A stretch of DNA of 64,000 bases, from the NCBI GenBank assembly GCA_016710885.1, contig JADJUC010000027.1, positions 1 through 64,000 on the forward strand. The letters run 5' to 3'. Source of the stretch: Candidatus Proximibacter danicus (lineage in GTDB: Bacteria > Pseudomonadota > Gammaproteobacteria > Burkholderiales > Rhodocyclaceae). The translations under genes were made by a program, and so were the position numbers. Below the pieces are notes generated by a model that made no database searches, was not told the origin of the DNA, and was given only the letters and a program-made list of their open reading frames with translations. Below, in pieces: positions 43,198 through 50,779 of this stretch (its first letter is position 1; the number at the start of each line of letters is the position of its first letter).

Positions 43198-43724
43198 ATG
43201 GCTTCTCCTGCTGAAATCGTACTTTTGCCCGATGCCGGGCCGTTGATTACGTTGGCCTACGCCGACGCACTGGACCTGCTGTTCAAGCCGGGCTGGTCGG
43301 TGGCACTGGTGGATATGGTGCTGCATGAGGTAACGCGCAACCAGACGCCGACAAGTGAGAAACTGGCCCTGTGGGCACAGAACCATAAGTTGCCGCTGCT
43401 ACCCACCAGAGTCGGCCGGATGCATCAGCAGCAATTGTCTGCAGATACCGTCGCTCAGAGGAAATCGAATCTCGGGGAATTGGCAATACAGGAGGCAATG
43501 AATGATTTCGCCCTCGAAAGATCGCCAAAAACCGGAGTTTTTCTGTTTGAAGACCACAAAATTGCCCGTGCCAGTTTTCTCGTTCCGGACAATTGCCGCA
43601 AAATAAGCACCCGGCCTTTCTGCTGTTCCTTGAACAAAAAGGGTGGCTGGTATCGGCAGCGGAAATCGAACGCAAGGCGATACAGGCGGGCCGGGCATTT
43701 TCCAGCCTGCGGTTCCCTCCGTAG
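43198..43724 (+). pseudogene. PIN-like toxin, C-terminus frameshifted
   Basis: The frame begins LLPDAGPLITLAYADALDLL, with acidic residues in PIN-like positions: the Asp in LPDAGP, Glu in VLHEVTRN, Glu in LGELAIQEAM and Asp in FEDHKIA. From about 43613 the reading turns unnatural (STRPFCCSLNKKGGWYRQ). Shifting by one base restores AFLLFLEQKGWLVSA, AEIERKAIQAGRAF and a stop at 43722-43724. Loss of one G in a GGGCC run explains this. The open frame as it stands continues to 43728 with a wrong tail of about 38 residues. The acidic residues remain, so partial activity cannot be ruled out. Confidence 0.78.
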
Positions 43725-43799
43725 ATAAAAAGCAAGCAACGGCTCGGGGCCGGAAGCCCTGATCTGATCACCCCTTCAATATTTGAAAGCATAAGCACC

Positions 43800-44918
43800 A
43801 TGGCACCGACACTGGCCGACATTTCCCCGATCGAGGACATCCTCGCCGACATCAAGGCGGGGAAGATGGTCATCCTCGTCGACGAGGAAGACCGCGAGAA
43901 CGAAGGCGACCTGGTGATGGCCGCCGAGCACGTCACGCCCGAGGCCATCAACTTCATGGCCAAGTGGGGTCGTGGCCTCATTTGCCTGACCCTCTCCGAG
44001 CAGCGCTGCCGGCAGCTCAACCTGCCGCTGATGGTGCGCGACAACAAGACGCCGCACGGCACCGCCTTCACGCTCTCGATCGAGGCCGCCGAAGGCGTCA
44101 CCACCGGCATCTCGGCTGCCGACCGGGCGCGCACGGTGCAAGCCGCCGTGGCGAAGAACGCGACGCAGCACGACATCGTCCAGCCCGGCCACATCTTCCC
44201 GTTGATGGCGCAGAACGGCGGCGTGCTGGTGCGTGCCGGCCATACCGAAGCCGGCTGCGACCTGGCCACGCTCTCCGGTCTGGAGCCGGCGTCGGTCATC
44301 TGCGAGATCATGAACGACGACGGCACCATGGCCCGCCTGCCGGAACTGATCGCCTTCGGCCGCCAGCACGGGCTGAAGATCGGCACCATCGCCGACCTGA
44401 TTCACTATCGCGCCAAATCCGAGACGCTGGTCGAGCGCGTCGTTTCCAAGCCGGTGGCCACTGCACATGGCGATTTCACGCTGCATGCCTTTGTCGACCG
44501 CGTCGGCGGCACCACGCATCTGGCGCTGGTCAAGGGCGAGATTCGTGCCGATGTCGAGACGCTGGTGCGCGTGCATGAACCGCTGTCGGTGCTCGATTTC
44601 CTCGACCCCGGCAGCCGCCGTGCTGCCTTCACGCTCGATCAGGCGCAGGAGGCACTGGCCAAGCATGGCCACGGCGTTATCGTGCTGCTGCATCGCCCGG
44701 AAACCGGGGCCGATCTGCTCGCCCGCCTGACTGCCGAACCCGAGGCCGGTCGCCCGGCCATGAAATGGGATCCGCGCATCTTCGGTATCGGCGCGCAGAT
44801 CCTCCGCAATCTCGGCGTCGGCCGCATGAAGCTGCTCGCCAGCCCGCGCAAAATTCCCTCCATGACCGGCTTCGGCCTCGAAGTCACCGGTTACGCAGCC
44901 TCTCCTTCGGAGCTATAA
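43800..44918 (+). CDS. ribB: RibBX-type 3,4-dihydroxy-2-butanone 4-phosphate synthase with degenerate GTP cyclohydrolase II domain
   Basis: This 372-residue protein has an N-terminal DHBP synthase domain (about 1-205) with DEEDRENEGDLVMAAEH, HGTAFTLSIEA and RAGHTEAGCDL, the residues that bind ribulose-5-phosphate and Mg. The C-terminal part is a GTP cyclohydrolase II homologue, but the zinc-ligand block (the H-S-E-C ... C-D-C region) is missing: after TLVRVHEPL it runs SVLDFLDPGSRRAAF. It should therefore supply only the butanone phosphate branch. This agrees with the reported proteobacterial RibBX arrangement. It is followed by ribH after three bases. Confidence 0.92.
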   Translation: MAPTLADISPIEDILADIKAGKMVILVDEEDRENEGDLVMAAEHVTPEAINFMAKWGRGLICLTLSEQRCRQLNLPLMVRDNKTPHGTAFTLSIEAAEGVTTGISAADRARTVQAAVAKNATQHDIVQPGHIFPLMAQNGGVLVRAGHTEAGCDLATLSGLEPASVICEIMNDDGTMARLPELIAFGRQHGLKIGTIADLIHYRAKSETLVERVVSKPVATAHGDFTLHAFVDRVGGTTHLALVKGEIRADVETLVRVHEPLSVLDFLDPGSRRAAFTLDQAQEALAKHGHGVIVLLHRPETGADLLARLTAEPEAGRPAMKWDPRIFGIGAQILRNLGVGRMKLLASPRKIPSMTGFGLEVTGYAASPSEL

Positions 44919-44921
44919 AGA

Positions 44922-45395
44922 ATGAGCCGCTTTGAAAACATCACCGAAATCGACCCCAACCTGAAAGGCAACGGCCTCAAGGTCGGCGTGGTCATGGCCC
45001 GCTTCAACCTCGATGTCTGCGAAGGCCTGCTTTCGGCCTGCACCACCGAGTTGAAGAAGCTGGACGTGGCCGCCGAAGACATCACCATTGCCACCGTGCC
45101 CGGCGCACTGGAAATCCCGCTGGTGCTGCAGACCATGGCGCAGGGCGGTGACTTCGACGCGCTGGTGGCGCTCGGCGCCGTCATTCGCGGCGAGACCTAC
45201 CATTTTGAAGTGGTGTCGAACGACGCCTGCCGCGCCATCATGGAAGTTCAATTGCACACTGGCATTCCCATCGCCAACGGCATCCTGACCTGCGAAGACG
45301 ACGACCAGGCGCTGGCCCGCATGCAAACGAAGGGCGCTGATTGCGCCCAAGCCGCCGTGGAAATGGCCAACCTGCTGCGCGCACTGACTGCCTGA
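44922..45395 (+). CDS. ribH: 6,7-dimethyl-8-ribityllumazine synthase
   Basis: This 157-residue enzyme has MARFNLDVCEGLL for substrate binding, the VPGALEIPL motif, ALGAVIRGETYHFEVVSND with the conserved catalytic-region His, and IANGILTCEDDDQA. It condenses the products of RibB and RibA/RibD to lumazine, the substrate of riboflavin synthase encoded 2.2 kb upstream. It starts three bases after ribB and is surely co-translated. Confidence 0.95.
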   Translation: MSRFENITEIDPNLKGNGLKVGVVMARFNLDVCEGLLSACTTELKKLDVAAEDITIATVPGALEIPLVLQTMAQGGDFDALVALGAVIRGETYHFEVVSNDACRAIMEVQLHTGIPIANGILTCEDDDQALARMQTKGADCAQAAVEMANLLRALTA

Positions 45396-45412
45396 CGGTA
45401 GATAGGTATAGC

Positions 45413-45504
45413 CCTTCGATATGCCCGCGATGCGGGCAACTCAGGGCGAACGGCAGTTATCCGTTCGTGGTGAGTAGCCTTCAGGCGTATCGAACCATGA
45501 ACGG
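45413..45504. repeat. Double REP-like palindrome between ribH and nusB
   Basis: CCTTCGATATGCC ... GGGCGAACGG and CCGTTCGTGGTGAG ... GGCGTATCGAACC are inverted versions of the same REP family as 29816-29848, and together can fold into one long imperfect hairpin with a short centre. Such pairs often sit between genes of one operon and may stabilise or shorten the upstream mRNA. Confidence 0.75.
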
Positions 45505-45539
45505 CGCTCAGGCGCTTATTGCAGTATTAAGGAATGAAC

Positions 45540-46049
45540 ATGAGCGAAGAACAGAGCAAGCCCGCAAAGAAACCGGCCGCCAAAGGCCCCGGCAAGACCG
45601 CCAACGGCAGCAGCAAGTCGCCGCGTCGCCGCGCCCGCGAGTTTGCCTTGCAAGGCCTTTACCAGTGGCGTATCGGCGGTGCCGACGAAGCCGCCATCGA
45701 AGCCCACGTGCAGGAAGTGGCCGGTTTCGACAAGGCTGACCGCAACTTCTTCCTCGCCCTGCTGCGCGGCGTGCTCAAGCAACGCATCGAGCTGTGCCAG
45801 GTCATCCAGCCGCTCCTCGACCGCAGCTTCGAAGAGCTGTCGCCGATCGAAGCCTGCATCCTGCTGCTCGGCGGCTACGAGCTGCAAGCAAACCCCGAAA
45901 CGCCCTACCGCGTGATCATCAACGAGGCCATCGAGCTGGCCAAGTCCTACGGCGGCACCGACGGCCACAAGTACGTGAACGGCGTGCTCGACAAGCTAGC
46001 AGCCAGCCTGCGCCCGGCCGAAGTCGAAGCACGGCAGCGCGGCCGCTGA
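45540..46049 (+). CDS. nusB: Transcription antitermination factor NusB
   Basis: This 169-residue all-helical RNA-binding protein works with NusE/S10 in rRNA antitermination. Family features are SPRRRAREFALQGLYQW, the central LLDRSFEELSPIEACILLLGGYEL, and INEAIELAKSYGGTDGHKYVNGVLDKLA near the end. The N-terminal 28 residues are a Lys/Ala/Pro-rich extension often seen in betaproteobacteria. I chose ATG 45540 because AAGGA is six bases upstream; an ATG at 45534 touches that site. It follows ribH as in many proteobacteria, with a REP pair between them. Confidence 0.95.
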   Translation: MSEEQSKPAKKPAAKGPGKTANGSSKSPRRRAREFALQGLYQWRIGGADEAAIEAHVQEVAGFDKADRNFFLALLRGVLKQRIELCQVIQPLLDRSFEELSPIEACILLLGGYELQANPETPYRVIINEAIELAKSYGGTDGHKYVNGVLDKLAASLRPAEVEARQRGR

Positions 46050-46065
46050 AGCTTTCAGTAGCGCC

Positions 46066-47049
46066 GTGCCTTCCGAATTTGAACTGATCGCGCGCTACTT
46101 CAGCCGCGCAACGCCTTCGGCAGCTTCCGGCATCACGCTCGGCCCCGGCGACGACTGCGCGCTGGTGGTGCCGGCACCGGGCATGGAGCTGGCGCTGACC
46201 ACCGACATGCTGGTCGAAGGCACGCACTTCCTGCCCGACACCGACCCCGGCCAACTCGGCTGGAAGACACTGGCGGTCAATCTCTCCGACCTCGCCGCGA
46301 TGGGCGCCACCCCGCGCTGGGTGCTGCTCGCCGGCGCCCTGCCTAATGCCGACGAAGCCTGGATTTCCGCCTTCGCCGACGGATTTTTCAAGTGCGCGAA
46401 ACGCTACGGCGCTGAAGTCATCGGCGGCGACACGACGCGCGGCCCGCGCAACCTCTGTATCACCGCCATCGGCGAACTGCCGTCCGGCAGCGCATTGCGC
46501 CGAGACGGTGCCAAACTCGACGACGACATCTGGGTCTCCGGTCAGCCGGGGCTTGCTGCCCTGGGCCTTGCCCACCTGCAGGGCAAGACCACCCTGCCCG
46601 AAGCCCTGGCCAAGCGCTGCGTAATGGCGCTGCAGCGGCCGCTGCCAAGAGTCGAACTCGGCCTGCGCCTGCGCGGTATCGCCACTTCAGCCATCGACGT
46701 TTCCGACGGCCTCTTGGCCGACCTCGGCCACATCCTCGAACGCTCCGGGCTGGCCGCCGACCTCTTCGAAGGCCAGTTCCCGCTGATCCCGCCGGGCAGC
46801 GTGCCGAAGCTCGCGCGCGAAGCCCAGCTCGGCGGCGGCGACGACTACGAGCTGTGCTTCACCGTTCCCATTGCTGCGCGCCAGCAGATCGTCATGCTCG
46901 CCACCGAGCTCGACCTGCCGCTCTGGCGCATCGGCTACACTGTGCCGGCTGCCGCTGAAACCGGGCGCCCAATTGCCGACATCCGGCTGATCGACGCCGA
47001 CGGCCAGCCGCTGCCCATCCCGAAAAAAGGCTTCGACCACTTTGATTAA
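46066..47049 (+). CDS. thiL: Thiamine-monophosphate kinase
   Basis: This 327-residue enzyme makes thiamine diphosphate from thiamine monophosphate and ATP. It has the ThiL/PurM-type motifs GPGDDCALV, TTDMLVEGTHF, NLSDLAAMGATPRW, VIGGDTTRGPRNLCI and AIDVSDGLLADLGHI, plus GGGDDYELCFTV. The start is GTG at 46066, 16 bases after nusB. Its end overlaps the pgpA start by eight bases, a common order in proteobacteria. Confidence 0.95.
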   Translation: MPSEFELIARYFSRATPSAASGITLGPGDDCALVVPAPGMELALTTDMLVEGTHFLPDTDPGQLGWKTLAVNLSDLAAMGATPRWVLLAGALPNADEAWISAFADGFFKCAKRYGAEVIGGDTTRGPRNLCITAIGELPSGSALRRDGAKLDDDIWVSGQPGLAALGLAHLQGKTTLPEALAKRCVMALQRPLPRVELGLRLRGIATSAIDVSDGLLADLGHILERSGLAADLFEGQFPLIPPGSVPKLAREAQLGGGDDYELCFTVPIAARQQIVMLATELDLPLWRIGYTVPAAAETGRPIADIRLIDADGQPLPIPKKGFDHFD

Positions 47050-47533
47050 GAAATCGACCCCGCCGCCGGCCAGCTTCCTCTTCTCGCACCCGGCACACCT
47101 GATCGCCTGCGGCTTCGGCAGCGGTCTCTCGCCGTGGGCGCCGGGCACCATCGGCACGCTGTTCGCGTGGGCCTCCTACCTGCTGCTGCGTCCGTGGTTC
47201 GACGACACGGGCTTCATCCTGCTGCTGATCACCGGCTACATCGGCGGCGTGCTGGCCTGCCACCGCACCGGCAAGGACCTTGGCGAACCCGACCACGGCA
47301 GCATCGTCTGGGACGAGATCGTGCCCTTCTGGGGCGTGCTCTTCTTCTGCCCGGAAGGCCTGCTCTGGCAAGCCGTCGCCTTCTTCCTGTTCCGCTTCTT
47401 CGACATCGTCAAGCCACCCCCGGCCTGCAACTTCGACCGCATCAAGAATGGTTTCGGGGTGATGACCGACGATGTGTTTGCGGCGGCTTATGCGGTGCTG
47501 TGTCTGGCGTTGCTGAAATTCGTGCTGACTTAG
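47042..47533 (+). CDS. pgpA: Phosphatidylglycerophosphatase A
   Basis: This 163-residue membrane enzyme converts phosphatidylglycerophosphate to phosphatidylglycerol. It has the PgpA signatures GSGLSPWAPGTIGTL, DHGSIVWDEIVPFW and RFFDIVKPPPACNFDRIKNGFGVMTDDV, and hydrophobic segments between them. It appears to start with TTG at 47042, inside the last codons of thiL; no better start lies downstream before the conserved region. The overlap indicates coupling with thiL. Confidence 0.93.
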   Translation: MIKKSTPPPASFLFSHPAHLIACGFGSGLSPWAPGTIGTLFAWASYLLLRPWFDDTGFILLLITGYIGGVLACHRTGKDLGEPDHGSIVWDEIVPFWGVLFFCPEGLLWQAVAFFLFRFFDIVKPPPACNFDRIKNGFGVMTDDVFAAAYAVLCLALLKFVLT

Positions 47534-47538
47534 GTGAC

Positions 47539-47826
47539 ATGAAGCCGGTTGAAATAAAAACAGGCGCTCAAGAAACGAGATGGTTCGTGCGCCTTTTAGC
47601 GGGCCTCGCGCTCTTAACCGTTATAGGTGCAGTGCGTGAATGGGCTGAGCCATCACTCCCCCCTTTCAAGGGGCGCTTGGCTTGGATCGCTGAGCTTGCT
47701 TTCGCTTTGGCTGGTTCGTACGGAATCATAGTGTTGTGGCTGTTTGCCGCCATCGCTCTGGTTCTGTCCGCAAAATTTGTCTGGCGTCATACCCCACGGG
47801 TTCCCACAGATAAATGGCTATGGTGA
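47539..47826 (+). CDS. Small predicted membrane protein
   Basis: This 95-residue protein has two hydrophobic helices: about 17-33 (FVRLLAGLALLTVIGAV) and about 55-75 (ALAGSYGIIVLWLFAAIALVL). A short charged tail (RHTPRVPTDKWLW) follows. I do not recognise a family. ATG 47539 lies five bases after pgpA, and its stop is four bases before the pncC start, so it is probably an operon member. Coding is supported by tight packing and hydrophobic periodicity; base composition is slightly lower in GC than its neighbours. Confidence 0.55.
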   Translation: MKPVEIKTGAQETRWFVRLLAGLALLTVIGAVREWAEPSLPPFKGRLAWIAELAFALAGSYGIIVLWLFAAIALVLSAKFVWRHTPRVPTDKWLW

Positions 47827-47830
47827 ATTC

Positions 47831-48328
47831 ATGAACCCCAATCTCGAAACCCTCTCCGCCGAAATCGGCACCCGCCTGCTCGAACGCGGCGAAGCGCTCA
47901 CTACCGCCGAGTCCTGCACCGGCGGCTGGGTGTCGCAGGTCGTCACCGCCATCGCCGGCAGCTCCAACTGGTTCGACCGCGGCTTCGTCACCTATTCGAA
48001 CGCCGCCAAGGCCGACATGCTCGGCGTCAGCAAGAAGACCATCGTCCGCCACGGCGCGGTCAGCGAACAAGTGGCGATCGAAATGGCGCAGGGGGCGCTG
48101 CAGCACAGCCGGGCGCAGTGGGCGCTGGCCATTTCCGGCGTGGCCGGCCCCGCCGGTGGCACGCCGGAAAAACCGGTCGGCACCGTCTGCTTTGCCTGGG
48201 CCAGCAGCCACGGCCTGGCCGAATGCGAAACCTGCCATTTCCCCGGCGACCGGGAAGCCGTTCGCCGCGCCTCGGTCGAACACGCCCTGCACGGCCTGCT
48301 CCAGCGCTTTACCCCCCTCCTCGCCTGA
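47831..48328 (+). CDS. pncC: Nicotinamide-nucleotide amidohydrolase (CinA C-terminal domain protein)
   Basis: This 165-residue single-domain CinA_C protein converts NMN to nicotinate mononucleotide in pyridine-nucleotide salvage. It has TTAESCTGGWVSQVVTAIAGSS with the catalytic Ser, RGFVTYSNAAKADMLGV, HGAVSEQVAIEMA and AISGVAGPAGGTPEKPVGTV. It lacks the N-terminal MoaB-like domain of full CinA, as in E. coli YgaD, which is likewise encoded just before recA. Confidence 0.93.
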   Translation: MNPNLETLSAEIGTRLLERGEALTTAESCTGGWVSQVVTAIAGSSNWFDRGFVTYSNAAKADMLGVSKKTIVRHGAVSEQVAIEMAQGALQHSRAQWALAISGVAGPAGGTPEKPVGTVCFAWASSHGLAECETCHFPGDREAVRRASVEHALHGLLQRFTPLLA

Positions 48329-48413
48329 CGCTTCACCCAACCCCGCACGGTATCAAACGCAGAACCAATTTCGCCATTCTGCGAAATTCCGCATGGCACA
48401 AGGCATAAAGCCA

Positions 48414-48446
48414 TAGACAAGTACAAATTACTGTATATAATCACAG
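48414..48446 (+). promoter_or_regulatory. recA promoter with overlapping LexA (SOS) box
   Basis: A -35-like TAGACA (48414-48419) is 16 bases before TATAAT (48436-48441). The -10 lies inside CTGTATATAATCACAG (48431-48446), a CTGT-N8-ACAG match to the LexA consensus. LexA bound there would block the polymerase. recA starts 70 bases downstream. Confidence 0.85.
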
Positions 48447-48515
48447 CAATGGTGCCGGCAAGACCCTCTGGTCTAAGCGGCAATCCCAGTAACCACAAGG
48501 CTCAGAGGAGATTTC

Positions 48516-49535
48516 ATGGACGACAACAAGGCAAAGGCACTGGCCGCAGCACTGGCCCAGATCGAGAAGCAGTTCGGCAAGGGTTCGATCATGAAGATGG
48601 GCGAAGGCGCCATCGAAAGCGATCTGCAGGTCGTTTCCACCGGCTCGCTCGGGCTCGACATCGCGCTTGGCATCGGCGGCCTGCCGCGTGGCCGCGTCGT
48701 CGAAATTTACGGCCCGGAATCGTCCGGCAAGACCACGCTGACCCTGCAGGTCATCGCCGAAATGCAGAAACTGGGCGGCACCGCCGCCTTCATTGATGCC
48801 GAACATGCGCTCGACCCGACCTACGCGCAGAAACTCGGCGTCAATATGGCCGATCTGCTCATTTCGCAGCCGGATACTGGCGAACAGGCGCTTGAAATCG
48901 CCGACATGCTGGTCCGTTCGGCCAGCGTTGACGTGGTGGTCATCGACTCGGTGGCGGCATTGGTGCCGAAGGCCGAAATCGAAGGCGAGATGGGCGATTC
49001 GCTGCCCGGCCTGCAGGCCCGCCTGATGAGCCAGGCGCTGCGCAAGCTGACCGCCAATATCAAGAAGACCAACACCCTGGTCATCTTCATCAACCAGATC
49101 CGCATGAAGATCGGCGTCATGTTCGGCTCGCCGGAAACCACCACCGGCGGCAACGCACTGAAGTTCTACGCTTCGGTGCGCCTCGACATCCGCCGCATCG
49201 GCTCGATCAAGAAGGGCGACGAGGTGATCGGCAACGAGACGCGGGTGAAGGTCGTCAAGAACAAGGTGTCGCCGCCGTTCCGCGAAGCCATCTTCGACAT
49301 TCTCTACGGCGAAGGCACTTCCCGCGAAGGCGAGATCATCGACCTCGGCGTCACCCACAAACTGGTCGACAAATCCGGCGCCTGGTATGCGTATAAGGGC
49401 GAGAAGATCGGCCAGGGCAAGGACAACGCCCGCGAATTCCTCAAGGCCAACCCGACCATCGCCGAGGAAATCGAAGCTCGCGTACGTGAAGCCGTCGGTG
49501 TCGCCATGCCCGGACCGCTCGTCGCCGAGGCATGA
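48516..49535 (+). CDS. recA: Recombinase RecA
   Basis: This 339-residue recombinase forms filaments on single-stranded DNA, promotes strand exchange and triggers LexA cleavage. It has Walker A GPESSGKTTL, Walker B VVVIDSVAALVP, the L1/L2 loops around GDSLPGLQARLMSQALRK and GVMFGSPETTTGGNALKFY, and FINQIRMKIG. AGAGGAG precedes ATG 48516. Its stop overlaps the recX start (ATGA). The upstream LexA box makes it SOS-regulated. Confidence 0.97.
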   Translation: MDDNKAKALAAALAQIEKQFGKGSIMKMGEGAIESDLQVVSTGSLGLDIALGIGGLPRGRVVEIYGPESSGKTTLTLQVIAEMQKLGGTAAFIDAEHALDPTYAQKLGVNMADLLISQPDTGEQALEIADMLVRSASVDVVVIDSVAALVPKAEIEGEMGDSLPGLQARLMSQALRKLTANIKKTNTLVIFINQIRMKIGVMFGSPETTTGGNALKFYASVRLDIRRIGSIKKGDEVIGNETRVKVVKNKVSPPFREAIFDILYGEGTSREGEIIDLGVTHKLVDKSGAWYAYKGEKIGQGKDNAREFLKANPTIAEEIEARVREAVGVAMPGPLVAEA

Positions 49536-49996
49536 GCAACCCCTTGCGCCAGCGGGCACTGCGTCTGCTGGCGCAGCGCGAGCACGCCCGTGCCGAACTG
49601 AAACGAAAGCTCGCCCCGCACGCCGAAGCCAACGGACATTCCGAGGAGCAACTCGAAGCGCTGCTGGATGATCTGGTGGCGCGGCGCTTGCTTTCCGACG
49701 CGCGCTATGCGGAAATGCGGGTGTCGGTGCGCGGCAGCCGCTATGGCAACGCCCGCCTGGCGCAGGAGCTGAAACAGACGGGGGTTGCACCGGAGGAAGC
49801 GGCAGTGGCGCTGGCAGAAGCCGGCGACGAATTGGCCAGAGCCAGATCGGTCTGGATACGCAAATTCTCCGCGCTACCGACAGAAGCCAGCGAGCGGGCG
49901 AAGCAGATCCGCTTTCTGATGAGCCGTGGTTTCTCCTCGGATACAATTCGGCGCGTGCTGCGCGGTGAAGCAGCGGAAGAACGGGAAGAAGAATAG
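49532..49996 (+). CDS. recX: Regulatory protein RecX
   Basis: This 154-residue three-helix-repeat protein caps and inhibits RecA filaments. It begins NPLRQRALRLLAQREHARAEL, the first RecX repeat, followed by LLDDLVARRLLSDARYAEM and RGSRYGNARLAQELKQTGV. A basic final repeat contains KQIRFLMSRGFSSDTIRRVL. The four-base overlap with recA indicates coupled translation. It ends with an acidic EEREEE tail and is followed within three bases by lptB. Confidence 0.94.
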   Translation: MSNPLRQRALRLLAQREHARAELKRKLAPHAEANGHSEEQLEALLDDLVARRLLSDARYAEMRVSVRGSRYGNARLAQELKQTGVAPEEAAVALAEAGDELARARSVWIRKFSALPTEASERAKQIRFLMSRGFSSDTIRRVLRGEAAEEREEE

Positions 49997-49999
49997 AAA

Positions 50000-50737
50000 A
50001 TGCAGGAACCGGCAAGAAGCGCGCTCTCGGCACACACCCTGAACAAGCGCTACAAGAAGCGCACCGTCGTTCACGACGTCTCTTTCGATGTCGGCAGCGG
50101 TGAGGTTGTTGGTCTGCTGGGCCCGAACGGTGCCGGCAAGACCACCACTTTCTACATGATCGTCGGCCTCGTCGCATCGGATGGCGGTGATGTCTTCATG
50201 GATGACGTGAAGCTCACCCATTTGCCTATTCACCGCCGGGCGCAAATGGGCGTTTCCTACCTGCCGCAGGAAGCCTCGGTGTTCCGCAAGCTGACCGTCA
50301 CCGAAAACATCAAGGCGGTTCTGGAACTGCAGAAACTTTCGAAGGACGAGATTCACCATCGCCTCGAAACGCTGCTGGAAGATCTGCACATCACGCATAT
50401 CCGCGACAGCAGCGCTGCCTCGCTTTCCGGCGGCGAACGTCGCCGCGTCGAAATCGCCCGTGCACTGGCCACAGAGCCGCGCTTCATCCTGCTCGATGAA
50501 CCCTTTGCCGGCGTCGACCCCATTGCAGTTCTGGAAATCCAGAAAATCATCCGTTTCCTGAAGGAACGCAACATCGGCGTCCTCATTACCGACCACAACG
50601 TGCGGGAAACGCTGGGCATCTGCGACCGCGCCTACATCATCAACGAGGGTTCCGTACTCGCCTCGGGTCAGCCGGATGAAATCATCTATAATGAAGCCGT
50701 AAGAAAAGTGTATCTGGGCGAGAACTTCCGCCTGTGA
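50000..50737 (+). CDS. lptB: LPS export ABC transporter ATP-binding protein LptB
   Basis: This 245-residue ATPase powers lipopolysaccharide extraction with LptF/LptG. It has Walker A LGPNGAGKTTTF, the Q-loop in YLPQEASVFRKLTV, the signature LSGGERRRVEIARAL, Walker B FILLDEPFAGVDP and switch His in ITDHNVRETL; the PQEASVFRKL and ILLDEPFAGVDPIAV stretches are LptB-like. The usual upstream lptC and lptA genes are not here: recX directly precedes it, so those genes should lie elsewhere. rpoN follows. Confidence 0.95.
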   Translation: MQEPARSALSAHTLNKRYKKRTVVHDVSFDVGSGEVVGLLGPNGAGKTTTFYMIVGLVASDGGDVFMDDVKLTHLPIHRRAQMGVSYLPQEASVFRKLTVTENIKAVLELQKLSKDEIHHRLETLLEDLHITHIRDSSAASLSGGERRRVEIARALATEPRFILLDEPFAGVDPIAVLEIQKIIRFLKERNIGVLITDHNVRETLGICDRAYIINEGSVLASGQPDEIIYNEAVRKVYLGENFRL

Positions 50738-50779
50738 TCCGAGCACACCAACTCTAATTCCGGCGATTTCGCGCCGCGC

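Noticed and set aside
48367..48388. AATTTCGC-N6-GCGAAATT stem after pncC as terminator
   Set aside because: A perfect 8-bp stem but AT-rich and without a T-run; function unclear.
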